From: Pseudisothecium myosuroides
Taxonomy: Eukaryota > Streptophyta > Bryopsida > Hypnales > Lembophyllaceae
Length of the DNA: 64,000 bases
NCBI GenBank assembly: GCA_951799445.1
Contig: OX637297.1
Coordinates: 13,392,001-13,456,000, forward strand
Direction: 5' to 3'
Shown here: in pieces, positions 20,992-32,330 of the stretch
How positions within the stretch are numbered: position 1 is the stretch's first letter
How the letters are laid out: every line of letters begins with the position of its first letter
The notes under the pieces: model-generated
What the model saw: only the letters and a program-made list of their open reading frames with translations
The model's database searches: none
Told to the model about the DNA's origin: nothing
Made by a program: the position numbers and the translations under genes

Positions 20992-23267
20992 ATGGTGAAG
21001 GGCGAAGGAAGTGGGGCTGCCACATTGAAGTTCAAGAACATCCTTCCGGGTATTCCGAAAGATGAGGGGTACCAAAAACAATTGGAGGACTTGGGTCAGA
21101 CAGGATGCATGGGCTTTCTACGCCGACTCTAGAAGCTGAGAAATGAGGACATGATCCGAGAGCTGACGAGGGATCAGTCGAATGAGTGGGACAAGACTTC
21201 CCAGGCACTTCCCAACAGTTAGACTATCGAAACCTGGAAACGGGTTTACGATTTTCCTCGTCCAGGAGAGGGTATGGCTTCTTGGACGCTTAAGTTTGCA
21301 GAGGGTAAGTTTTCAGAAGCTCCTCACCACAATGATGGATATACAGTCACGGACTGCAAGGATGCAAGAGAGAAGAGGTTGTTAGAGTTTTTAGTCCCGA
21401 TCTTGTATTCGGAGCGACCAACCCGGATCACAGTAACTTGGGCAAATACCATATTCGGGGCACTGAGCGGAGAGAGGAAAGTGTTCTAGGCAGGGATTAT
21501 GAGGGATAGAGTAGCAAAAATGGTCTCGTCTTTAGGGAATACTAAGGCAACCCCGATTGGACCATTTATCTTTCACTTATATGAGTATCTAGGAACCCTT
21601 AGAGGTCCTGAGAGGACTGCCTATAAGGCTGCCGGGTCAAAATGAGGTAATAGGAGCCACTCGCGACATGCTTTGTAGTGCTTATTGGACTGCTTTGGTT
21701 GAAATTTGAATTTTTATTTTTGTTCATTTAGCTCTTGGAATGCCTAAACATTCATGTATGGCTTCATTTATCTATTTATTGTCCATGAACGTCATTAAAG
21801 TGGTTATTTTAAATCAAATTGAGTATGATTTTCATCTTTTTTATTTTCATTAAGCACTGGTTACATGCTTAATTTGGAGAGATTTTGTACTTAATTTAGA
21901 TGAAATAATGATATCAAAGACTATACATAATTCAAATGTGTCACTATAACAATTATGATTATTGAAGTATGTTTTTTTTTGACAAATCCAAACAAAATTG
22001 AGCTACACAATCAATAATAACTTCAAAAAAGTAGTGGTTACGTCAAAGTTGGCTCCTGTTACCTCGTTTTGACCCTGCCGCTATCCTCATGAAGCTGAAT
22101 ACCACTCCAAAGAGAGAGGAAGAGAAAGAGAAAAGTGAGGAGTCAGGGAGAGAATCATCAGAGAGGAAAGAAGAATCCTCAGAGAAAGTCCCCACCTTAG
22201 AGAAGAAGAAAGGACCCAAGAGTGAGAGTCGGGAATCCTCGGAACCGGAAGTTCCACGGGATGACTCGCTGGGGAGGATAATCGAGGACCTGGAAATGGT
22301 CCGAGAAGAGATAGATGCTAAGAGAGGAGTAGTTAAGAATGTGTGTGGGCTGCTTGGTGGGATCGAGGTGTCTGAACTCGCGGGGAAAGTAGAAGGTTTA
22401 CTTCGGGATAGAGAGTCCCGGAAGTGGGAAACTCGGGTTAGGGAACTGACGCATCAAAACCAAGAACTAACCCGGAAATTAGAGGAGAGTAAGAGGAAAA
22501 AGAAACTTTTCCCAGAGGCTGAGGAGACTCTCCGTAAGGTTAGGGCTTTTGTATCAAATTTGGGGAATGTGATTAATAAAGCCAAACTATTTGATGACGA
22601 AATCCATAAGGTCGAGACTGAAGCAGCAGCTAAGTCAATGTTGGTTCTGGCTGAATACTCGGATGTGATGGAGAAATTAATGTACAAGATCCGGGATGTT
22701 CTCCAAGAGTCGGGACTGTTCAAAGGCTCTAAGAAGGTGCCCATGTCGCCATCTGCAAACGTGAGGCCGAAGGATAAGTCCAAAGAAGAGAAGACACCCG
22801 CCAAGGAAATTTCTAAGCGGAAGTCAGAAGGGAGAAAAGGGTCAAGACACGGATCTAGATCTAAGGAGAAGGCCCGGAAGTCCTGATCCAAACTCGGGAC
22901 ACCCCAGAGCAAGGATTCGAAGCCATCCCCAACGATGCCCAGCATGACGAAGAAGAAGACAACACCAAAACGGCAGAGGGAGTTGTCCCCTGTGAGTAAC
23001 CATTCCGAGGAAGACGAATGGCCAAGTAATTCAACGAAGGAAGGTAGCCAGTCCGGATCCGGTTCCCAGTCCAAGTCGCATCCGGGCACGGAATCTGAAG
23101 AAGAGTCAAAACTGGAGGCTATCTCCCCTTTGAGGTTCAAGGGTAAGTCTGCCTCGGCGTCTAAGGTGAAGATGACAAAACCACCTAAACCGTCTCCAAG
23201 CAGGAAACAGCCGCCCTGGAAAGGAGCCGTCAAGCAAGAGGAACCTTCTCCGAAACGGCAGAAGTAG
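20992..23267 (+). pseudogene. gag-like coiled-coil protein of family G, copy C (decayed)
   Basis: The ATG at 20992 (MVKGEGSGAATLKF) aligns with the preferred start in copy B. The conserved block DCKDAREKRLLEFLVPILYSERPTRIT...NTIFGAL lies at 21350-21470 and PIGPFIFHLYEY at 21555-21590. The MITE (21634-22075) splits the frame; without it the downstream part (22089-22886) continues in phase. Next come a charged coiled-coil region, the LFDDE...VLAEYSDVMEKL signature, a basic Ser-rich tail with TPKRQRELSP, an acidic patch and a basic C-terminus (PKRQK, 23267). In-frame stops occur near 21129, 21223, 21487 and 22884. Function is unknown; the nuclear-signal-like basic motifs suggest chromatin or nucleic-acid contact. 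Confidence 0.75.
21634..22075. mobile_element. MITE-like insertion inside copy C, TSD TGCC
   Basis: Terminal inverted repeats GGGTCAAAAYGAGGTAAYAG continue into GAGCCA (26 bp, two mismatches) at 21634-21659 and 22050-22075. They are flanked by TGCC on both sides (21630-21633 and 22076-22079). The 442 bp interior is AT-rich with no ORF. It interrupts the gag-like reading frame, and the frame is restored across the site when one TGCC copy is counted. The superfamily is not recognised. Confidence 0.8.
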
Positions 23268-24556
23268 TTAGGTAGTTTCTTGGGTTGACCCTAGCTTGGT
23301 TAATATTAAAACTCAAGTTTTTGATAGGTAGGAAGCAATCAGTTAGCTGCTTTTCAGTTGGATGTATCTGGACTTCACTTTCCGGGTTTTTAGGATTTGA
23401 TAGATCCACATTTTGCGGATCGGATGGGCTGGTAGGAAAGTCAACGTGGGGATTATAAGGGAATGACAATTGTCATTCTCTAGTCCTCTGTTTTTGATAC
23501 CCAGGGGCCTTTAGGGTTCTCTGGGTGTTTGGTATTTAGGGGGCTGATTTTGGTTTGAAGCCTCAGGTATTCTTATGCGTATTTCCAATATTTTGCAAAT
23601 TGAATTCAAATTTCCACTTCGCAAGTACTAGTCTGAAAAGTCTCAATCTGTGTTGGTATGCCAACAGTGTGTTAAGCATTGGTAGTGTGGGTAGCTGGTT
23701 TGCAGGTGTTGGAGCAGAATAGATAGCCCCCGGATTCTGTCTGGATCCGGTTCCGGGAGTATTAGGACTTGATTTGTAAAAACTGACGTACTAAGGGGTA
23801 GTTTCATCTACTAATTTTCCTTGAGAGTCTTCTGAGTGAGATAGCCATTCCTAGGTTGGGTGCGTGTTTCAGGTTGAAGTAAAAATGCTAGCCGACGTTT
23901 GATGAGGTCTTGCTGTTCTCGAAAGAGAGGAACTGGAAGGTGGTTGGGATCCTTTAGTTAGTTGGTTACTGGTTTCACTCTGGGAATTGTGTTTCAACAG
24001 AGTTTGTCGTTGTAGTAAGTGGGATTGCAGGGGTTTCCTGAGTGACCTGAGGATCAGGATTAGTTTCTGGTCCGCTGTGAGGAGGAACTTGCGTCCGGGT
24101 TTGTTTGATTTTTATTCTTTTGTTTTCTTTTTAAAGTGAAACTTCTATCACTCTAATACATAGAAGGGTAGGATACCACGCATCCTTTCTTAAGTCTAAA
24201 AGCGGATCCCTTTGAATTAGAGGTTAAACTTCTATCTTGGTTACTTTGGTCGTTGAAATGGGGTCCGGATTAGGAAGAGGAACAGGATAACGACACTCCT
24301 TCCAGGACGGATAGAAGTACAAGGAATAGTATGAGTTGAGAGAAAGAAGATTTTAAGAATATGGAGGAAGAATGGTAGTTTCCGGTTTTCAGTTCTGGAA
24401 TTCTTCTGTCTTGGGTTTGTGTTCCGGACCCTGTTCCGGGAATTTTGAGGGAACTACGAGTTGAAATCCTGTGGGAACGATACACGAGTCATCTTAGGTG
24501 TTTTTACACTAGATTAATGCCTAAAGGAGGGATTTGTGCTTGCTCGTGTTACGACA

Positions 24557-26850
24557 GCCAGAAACACCTTCGGAATGTTCCCTCCCCTCGTACACGCTGG
24601 ACTCGTCAGAAACGTCAACAGTACTTTGTTGTGTGACTTCACCTTGGCGGAGGCCATGTCCCCCATTCGCTCGTATTGTGCCAGTATGTAGTCCGCAAAA
24701 GTGCACTTGTACTTGCAGAGGACATTGTTGTTCTCAACGAAGGCGAACACCTGCGTCTGCTCCTGCATGTTTGCGCATATGAATAGCCAGGCCGAGACGT
24801 CCTCAAATTTTGGCTGCTGCTTCCCTCTCGAAGACAATATGATGGTGTTGAAGTACGGTATTGCAATTGTCTCGTCCTTCTTTGGAAGCACCCCCGGAAT
24901 GTACCGGAAGTCGATAACCCCGAGACCAAGATCTCCAAGGCTGTCAACTATCCACACACCCCTTGGCCACGGAGCGTGCTGGTCTTTTGCAATGTTGTAT
25001 GGCCCGTAGTGCGCCACTGCCGATGGCGGGACGAAATTCTTTTGTTGTTGTAAGAAGACCTTGAAGAATTCAGCAGCCTGGTCTGAAATTTCTTCCGTTG
25101 ACTTGTTCTTGGACTTCTTCTGCTTCACATCGGAGAAAAAGGCCTCCCCCGGCCGTTCCAGGAGTACATTCATTGTTGCGGAAGTGACGTTGTACTTCTT
25201 TTAAAATTCCTTCCACTTCTCCGCCACAGGCTCCCCCACCGCGTTCAGCAAACCCAATGTCGAATCAATCTTGTTCAACTCCTTCTTCACGAAAACCTTT
25301 CGTTTGCGCCTCTCAGTCCAATCCTTTGAAGCATAACAACTTTCGAGAACTGACGTTGCCTGCTTAATCGTCACCTTTGGGTGAGGATACTTCCTTTTAT
25401 CACCCGTTTGGTAGAGAATGTGGTTTGCCAGGACAGTGAGGTCATCGTTCGTGAGGTTTCCAAAGAACTTGAAGAATTCTTTGTTTAGCATCCTGTTCTC
25501 GGTTTTCCAAGACAATCTGACATTGAACTTCTTCAGGGTGTCCGCATCAATGAGCTCGCCATGCGCAACACTTGAGATGACCTCGCTCCAGAGATTAAAG
25601 ACAATATCAGGAGCAGTGATGAGCAATTCCAGGTTTTGAAGTCCTTGATCGTGGCTAGGTCAATGTTGAACTTCGGGTCCTCCATGAGCTTGCTGGTCCA
25701 GATACTGTGCTTCCCGTTAATGATGTAGAATTCCCCATCCTTGGTCTCGGTCCACGAGTCGTCCTCTTCCCTTGTTGGCTTCTTCGTTGGCATGACGCAG
25801 AGTGTTTGCCGGTGGCTATGGTCGGGCATATTGCAGAGATAGTGCATCATGCCCTCAATGATAGACTGTTCCTTGCTTCAAATATTTAGTGAGGTCGGAG
25901 CCTGGATTAGCTTGTCAATGGTAAGCTCTTTTTCCTCCATCTTGTAGAGAAACACATCTGCGCAGGTTTTCCAGAAATTCTTGTTTGCCTCATTGGACTC
26001 CTTGTAGTCCGGGTTTTGGTTTGTCTACAGCGACTCTGGGACTATACTCATATCCATGCTTATGTCGTCCACACTAGAGTGCTCTCCAGTTTTCTCAATT
26101 GGGACCGCCGCTGACGTAGTCGCTAAATTGCTCTTTGCAAGTGGACGGTTTGGTGTTGTCGTCGACTGCCGGTTGCGTGTTCCCTGCTTTGACGACTCCC
26201 CAAGGGATTGGTTGTCTATAGACACCTGACTGGGTCCTTGGCTTTCGGCGTTCAATGAGACGCTCCTAGCAGCCTTGCTCTGACGATCGATTTGAATTTT
26301 AGTTTTCAGGACCGCGAAGTTCTGGAATAGTGCTCTGATTTTTGCGCACAGCCTCCGACCACTCAGAGGCTCTCCATTTGCTTTCTGGAAGCACTTCTCG
26401 TTAACCTTCTCCTCGAGTTCCTTAATCTCATCTTGAAACGATGTCATCTCCAGAGACTCCATGAAGTGGGTTACATGGAAAGGAATCGCCTGCAAGTCGA
26501 AGTGTAGCGTGAAGTTGTACTGCTTTTCTGGAGGAAGATCGTTCTGGGTGGTAATGCAGTGGACCTTGATGGTGGGGAAGACGTCCTCCACACTGTCTTT
26601 TATTCTTTCGTCATATGAGAGAGGAGGTAGGTGTCCATCCTACACCTACCTCCCTTTATACTTTACGGCGAAGTATATTTGCTCAGAGCATGGGATCATC
26701 AGGAGAGTCCAGCTATCCACCTTCTCTGGAAACACGAACTCCCAGTACTCTCCATCATTGAGGAAGTCATCTCCTTCCCCTTCGTCTTCCACTCACTGGA
26801 CCTTGGACTTCTTGTAGTAGTGACTCAGTTTCTCGACCTGGCTATCCATT
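24557..26850 (-). pseudogene. Gene 1, main part: NGKHS-motif (ParB/DGQHR-like) protein, decayed
   Basis: Exon 2 begins after an acceptor TGTTGCAG at 26851, with ATG at 26849 (MDSQVEKLSHYYKK). Stops follow at codon 19 and near 26650-26640. The segments in order are PEKQYNFTLHFDLQAIPFHVTHF with a coiled coil and Ser/Thr-rich linker (26591-26025), then DGEFYIINGKHSIWTSK (about 25740-25690). A frameshift near 25630 leads into NLWSEVISS...FFKFFGNLTND (25626-25201). One stop later comes KKYNVTSATMNVLLERPGEAFF (25200-24557). Gene 2 has all of these segments plus about 130 residues missing here. NGKHSI resembles the core of ParB/DGQHR nuclease-like domains. Element C splits the last exon at 24557. 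At least four stops or frameshifts make it a pseudogene. Confidence 0.6.
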
Positions 26851-26909
26851 CTGCAACATGACATATTTATAGGACTGGGTAAGCAATACTATATAGAGTC
26901 TTCTTTGCA

Positions 26910-28510
26910 GAGTTCAGCTCGATTCGAGCTAAGCAGTCGCAGTATCTTTGTAGTTAACTTAGTGACCTCTATGTTCTCTTACTTATGTAAGTATTTGGTT
27001 GCGGCCCTGGTATTGCTTCAAGAGTGTCAGTTTTCTTAAGGACTTCTCGGTAATTTCATGGGTTGGTTCTTCCTCTTCATTTTATCTGGATTACTCTTAT
27101 AGCCGCTCCGCCTCATATTATTAAGGGGATACTCTTTCCTACCATCCCATTGTCTTTGTTCGATTATCAGCTCGATTCGAGCTGAATCAAGGTTGTACGT
27201 GAGAAATGCTTTAGGGTACTTCGTTTGCTTTGGACTTGTTCAATGATGTCTTTACTTTGGAGCTTGTTTTATGTTTCTCTACTGGAGTTATTATATTCGT
27301 TTTTATCCCAGTTAGCTCAAATCGAGCTGACTAGATGAGTCTATGATGTGCTTCCCTAAGTACCGGTTTCTACGAGGGTTCAGTTAAATTAATGTTTTCA
27401 TTGTATTTCCAAATAGTAAAATTTAGTTTGTCACGGGTTTAGTGACCTCAGTGGATTCATTAGTGTTGTGCGGATCAGCTCGAGTTGAGCTGATCTTACG
27501 TTTTCTGGCGTATTGTAAACTCTGCTCGACTCGAGCTCATGGAATTTTCTAGTGCCTTTAGATTTATTTGTTTTCATGTTATTATTTGTGGTAGGCAATT
27601 CAGCTCGAGTTGAGCTGATCTTGCGTTTGCTTGCAGACTGTCTAGTCAGCTCGACTCAAGCTAATGGAATCCACTACTCGCTGTGAGTTTATTTGTTTTG
27701 ATATTATTCTTTGCGGGGTGCAATTCAGCTCGAGTCGACCTGATCTTCTGTAGACTTGCGGATTGTCAGATTAGCTCGATTCGAGCTCTCGGGGGGGTCA
27801 CTTAGAGTGTCCATTAGAAAACACGTGCGAACAAAACTTTGGACCCCCTATATTATATCCTAAAATTTAAATAAAATGAAATAAAAAAAATATGACTAGA
27901 TTTTCCTACTTCAAAAGTTTATGTTTTGAATTATTGATATTTTTATTTTTTAATGATAATTAGTTACAAATTTTTGAAGTAATTAGATACACTATACAAC
28001 TGAAAAATAACTTTCACATCCCTATATTATATCCTAAAAAATTGTCTAAAAAATGAACAAAAAATTCCTAAAAATAGCTCTCTATTGAAAGTTCATTTTG
28101 AGTTGAGTATTGATTCAATGGTCATCTAAATGTGATCTCTATAAATATTTGAGTTGAAAAACATGCCGTTTTAGGCCATTTTCAACCTCTTGTACAAATC
28201 ATTTCAACTATTATTTTAGTTTGAAATTTTGGCAATAGAAACCTATAGTCATTATTAAGCAACCCTCAAATTTTTAAGTTGAAATTATAGTTCATTAGAA
28301 ACCACTTGTTCGCACGTGGTTTGTAGTAAAATACTAGGTGCCCCCCCCGAGCTCGAGCTGATGGGAATGAGTGGTTCACTACATTTTTGCTGACATTTTT
28401 TTCTAGTGTTTTCAGAATTAGCTCCATTCGAGCTGATTTTACATCAAGCTAAATTGAACATGCAGACTCGGTGGCAGTGCTGTCAGGCATTTAGTTCGAT
28501 CGAAGCTGAA
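26910..28510. repeat. Array of dispersed AGCTCGATTCGAGCT palindromes (gene 1)
   Basis: Copies lie near 26916, 27171, 27313, 27477, 27524, 27601, 27649, 27725, 27773, 28350, 28421 and 28492. Perfect 15 bp dyads with an odd centre occur at 26916, 27171 and 27773, and AGCTCGACTCGAGCT near 27524. Most are followed by TGAT, TAAT or TGAAT. Spacing is irregular (47-255 bp) and the intervening sequence is unrelated, so this is not a tandem repeat. The same motif recurs in the corresponding intron of gene 2 (44385-45250). Confidence 0.85.
27789..28350. mobile_element. MITE-like element with G-run inverted termini
   Basis: The left end GGGGGGGTCACTTAG (27791 on) and the right end, reverse complement GGGGGGGGCACCTAG (to 28348), are followed at similar depth by CACGTGCGAACAA in inverted orientation (27822-27834 and 28304-28316). 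The interior is AT-rich with no ORF. GAGCTC flanks both sides, but because the host motif itself contains GAGCTC the target duplication is ambiguous. It sits within one of the intronic palindromes. Confidence 0.75.
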
Positions 28511-29658
28511 TTTACAAAACACATCCAAAAAAATACGCTAAAGTTCGGCTGTTATTACCTCAACTAGCTTTGGATTCTTCACTTCAATGATACTTTCCTC
28601 TACGATTCCTCTCTTGCAGCTTCCTAGCTCAGTTTTTGAAACAAATAGAATTGTACCAGTCGGTTTTCAGAAGTCCTGCATAATTTCAAAATCAACAATT
28701 AGCTCCATACCATTGCAGCAGCACCAGCACTAGCAGCTTCATCAAACACAACGATTTGACAAGTGAGGAACAAAATAACTAACAATTGAGCAACACATTC
28801 AAACCAAAAACAATTCTCATTCATTCCAATGCCTAAACCCTAAAACCACTATCCCAAAGCCCAAATCCTACTAAAACCCTGAAATTTTGAACCACACTTG
28901 AAATCCAGCGCTTCAAACTCTATTTCCAAGTCCAGACAGCTGCAACCCAAAGTTTTACATCCAAACTAAATAAGAACCCTCACAATCCAAACAGCTAGTA
29001 GTGAATTGAAACACACAGCAGCTCCCTTGCCATCGGGAAAAAAATAAAAAAAATTCAAGCTCCTATCACAAATGAGAAACAAAATCCTAGGGTTACATAC
29101 AAGCCCAAAAAATAACATATCACTCTTAAACCCTAATTTCAGGTAACAGCACTCCCCTAGCACACCTTCACAGCAAAGATGAAAAACCTAAACAAGCCTA
29201 CATTCGAACTTCTTCCTCACGAGCTTCTCTGAAGTAACGTTCCAAAGTATCTGAAAACTAGTGAAGCATTTTAACCAGAAACCTGCCTCTCATTTGGAAC
29301 CACAGAAACTTTGAACCCCAGAAACCTGCCTCTCATTTGGACAATTCAAAACCTATCATTTCAAAGAGTTTCTCTCAAACATCCTTACAAAAGTACATTG
29401 ATTTTAAAAAAACAATAGAAACAGAAACAACGCTCAAACACTCAAAGCCTCACGCAAGAACAAAAATCATCACAGAAACCACACTTTCAAATACCCTTAA
29501 CCTGAAGTTCTCAAAAGCACTAACATAAGAACCAGCAAATCAACAAATCCTCAAGCATTAACGTACATCCTAAAGCTCGCGGCCTTGACGTCCAAAACCC
29601 TAGAGCAAAAAACAGAAACACTAACAAGAGAATGTAAGAGTATGTGGATGGCGCTTAC

Positions 29659-30010
29659 CTAAGTTAAACCGCTTGAACAATCCCTAAACCTTGAACCAAG
29701 CCGCTCGCAATCGCCCAAATGAATCACCCGCAGTTAGGCAATCCCCCCGCAATCACGAAGAATTGAAACGCGGAATGAAAACACACTCTACAAACGCCTT
29801 CCACACCGCTGCGACGAGCAACCACAACACCGAGAAAATAGGAATCTAAACGCGTCCCACACCGCCAAGGAGATCACGGATTTGCAGGAGCGAATCACAG
29901 AAGACGAGGAGCTCGGAGCAAAGGAGGAAAAAAAGAACTTGGCGCGTGCCAAACCCTAGCCCGCTGCTGAACTTTTTCTCCAGATACCCAGGACGGCAAC
30001 CTCCGATGCT
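29659..30010 (-). promoter_or_regulatory. Probable 5' leader exon and promoter region of gene 1
   Basis: This block is less AT-rich than its surroundings, has CpG-containing words (GCAGCGGTGTGG, GATTGCGAGCGG on the minus strand) and ends at a good donor site (AACTTAG/GTAAGC, 29658). It lies upstream of the palindrome-filled intron, matching the layout before gene 2. No convincing TATA box or upstream ORF was found. The assignment is inference. Confidence 0.35.
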
Positions 30011-30170
30011 GATACCTAGGACAAACATGGCTGATACCCGACACCCACGTTGCTGATACCCGGGGCAGACGCTAATGATACCCGGATTCGTAAAGGTACA
30101 GGTTCCTGGATTCTATTCATACCTGTATCCTTTTCATGCAAAGACTTCGGATATTGATACCCGGACCTCT
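29985..30170. repeat. Cluster of TGATACCCGG repeats
   Basis: The words GATACCCAGG, GATACCTAGG, GATACCCGAC, GATACCCGGG, GATACCCGGA and GATACCCGGA recur at roughly 20-35 base spacing (a gap of about 80 bp precedes the last), several preceded by GCT. A single related word, TTGATACCCAGG, appears near 23495 in copy C. The cluster overlaps the presumed promoter side of gene 1. Confidence 0.6.
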
Positions 30171-32330
30171 TGAATACTTGCAAATTTGGGGAGGTTTTGG
30201 GTTTTAGGAGAAGTGCTAAAGTGACGACATACGAGAAAATGATGTAGCCAAATATTTTAGTATTCATCTATACTTCGGATAGAACTTTCTTTTCATCTAC
30301 ATATGTATATGAGTTTCATTTCAAATTGGCAATTTCATCCAATTTTTTTTTTAAATGGAGCAATTTGACATTATCATCCGATCTATATTATAATTTTTCC
30401 TATAGGTTTTATGCAACCCATTTTTTTGGGAGGCACTTGGCCATAGAAGGCCCAAATTAAAAACATTGCTTGCAAATACTTAAAAAAGGCATAATTTGAC
30501 CGTAAAAACATGTGCTGGACAAGAAATCATTCACCTTCATTAACCCTTAATGGAGACGACAGCCGTAATCATATCATTGGTTATTGTGTGATTCATTGGC
30601 TTAAAACATTCCACAAAGCACTCATTGAAATTTAAAATACTTTAAAACTTATTCCCTTTTGAGTTTTGACTACACAATTGGAAGAAAGATTACTTGCATT
30701 TTTATGGTACTAAAAGAACTCTCTGTGATGCAGTGGGAAAAAATTGGCCTCATTAGTGTTTTTGGGTTACACAACTCGTTTAGGACCATAGAATTCATCC
30801 ATAACTTCTGGTACTACTATGTAACATCGTTGATCTACTTTTAAGGAAATGGAGAATTTCATTGGTCAGGAAGTCACAGTGTAGTACATGATTTTCAGCT
30901 TCTCTACAAAAATTGCAAGGATGACCAATTACACTTTTGTCCTATAAAAACTAATTTTTTTGTCATTAATTAATAGCAAAATGGCCACACATTATTTCAA
31001 GAGTTAATACCCATAAAACTCCGTAAGAGTTATTCCTAAAATATGTTTCAAATATCAAAGCGTAGGATAAAAAAACCAAACTCAAGTCTTAAATATACAC
31101 CTATCTACAAATTAGGTCGTACATTGCAAGATAGGTGCATTTTAAAGAAAGGTACAAAAATTTCTACAACTTATGTTACTAAACTATATTTCATGGCATT
31201 CAATCATACTAATTAAAAGATGTCGCTCATCTAATTTTTGTGGATTACAAATCTTAAGCATGTGAAATTCATATTCAAATGAAAGTGTTTTCCAAATGTC
31301 TACTTCATTTAAAACGCCAGTAACAAATAGATTATGATGTCAAGTATTTATTATAGTACTTTAATAAAGTTTGTTTGTTAAAAATATAGAATTTGTATGT
31401 AAAGAAAAAAATAACCAACAACAACTTCTATAATTTTAATATACTCATGGTATATGTGAACATTAATCTTGCACAAGTATTTATCCAAAAAACTTAAACC
31501 AAAATACAACTTTTCTTGTACTTGAATGAGCCATAATTCCTATTCAGTAATAAAATTTAGATTTGAAGTAACGAAGAAATTGAAATATCAAATTGGAATT
31601 TTTTGTCATTCACATAAGATGCATGTTTTTATAAAACTTGTGCAAGAATTCTAAAAACTGAACACGTCAATAAAAAAAAAAAAGATTTGGCTACATATTC
31701 ATGAATCCAAATTCTATGAAGTCATACAATTTGTGTATAAGTACATGAGAAAAAACAAATTCCAAGTTGTAACTTTTGGGGGCTATGTATTTACCTGAAC
31801 CCAATACTCATGCACGTACTTAGAGATTGAAAACGTCAAGAAGAATTAAATACAACATTTGCTAGAGTTCAATGAGATCAATACATATAAAGTCAAATTC
31901 GTTAGATTTCAAATAAAAATAAATGAAGAAAATAAACCGATAAGTTGGAATCTCTTTCATTACATAGATGTTCACATAGAACTCGTGCAAGAATTTAAAG
32001 AATTACAACACTAAATCAAACGTAGAATACAACATTGACTACGTCTTAATGAACCCAACTTATATAAAGTCATTGACCTTTTCCTATAGGTACATGAGAA
32101 AAATCAACCACCGACTTGTAAATTTTTTCTAGATTCAGAGAATCCTAGAAGCGTAAATCTTAAGAGAAATTAATGAAATTGAAACAATTAGTGGGGAATG
32201 TCAAAAGAAATCGAAGGTGTCCAATTTTTTTATCTCACTCAAATTATACTATTTTATTAGTCAATTTTACTATGACAACTGTGAAAGAAGTTCTAAAAAG
32301 ACATAATCATATTGTACTTTCATGACTTTA
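30170..32330. other. Gene-free AT-rich stretch
   Basis: Only short, unsupported ORFs and AT-rich sequence are seen between the gene 1 leader and the first satellite array. No terminal repeats, motif clusters or homology to other parts of the window were noticed. Confidence 0.4.

Larger units (their letters stand above)
20338..24556 (+). mobile_element. Family G retroelement copy C, TSD GCCAG
   Basis: The sequence reads GCCAG, then TGTGGGAG ... GTTACGACA, then GCCAG, with perfect 5 bp target duplications at 20333-20337 and 24557-24561 around 4219 bp. It carries one gag-like ORF (20992-23267) broken by a 442 bp MITE, and a 3' part with TTGTCGTTGTAGTAAG near 24004 and a GGAACGATACACGAGTCATC block near 24475. 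The first and last 150 bases share no direct repeat, so no pair of LTRs is visible, and there is no pol. It sits inside a coding exon of gene 1; the two flanks rejoin in frame with one copy of the duplication. Confidence 0.85.
26851..29658 (-). other. Gene 1 first intron carrying a palindrome array
   Basis: The proposed donor is AACTTAG/GTAAGCGCC at 29658 and the acceptor GTTGCAG at 26851, giving 2808 bases. Within 26910-28510 there are about 12 copies of an imperfect palindrome with consensus AGCTCGATTCGAGCT, and a MITE sits at 27789-28350. The remainder (28520-29650) is AT-rich without recognised features. Boundaries are inferred from splice-site consensus only. Confidence 0.45.

Noticed and set aside
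22454..23233. 259 residue ORF on the minus strand
   Set aside because: It is antisense to the charged gag-like ORF of copy C, which matches copies A, B, D and E; the antisense frame has no relatives in the window.
20338..24556. Paired LTRs within copy C
   Set aside because: I compared the first and last 150 bases and the internal sequence next to them and saw no direct repeat; a computed self-alignment would settle this.
28800..29200. Plant telomere-like CCCTAAA words
   Set aside because: Only isolated AACCCTAAA words occur, with no tandem run.
30016..30267. 83 residue minus-strand ORF
   Set aside because: No recognisable domain; much of it overlaps the GATACCCGG repeat cluster.
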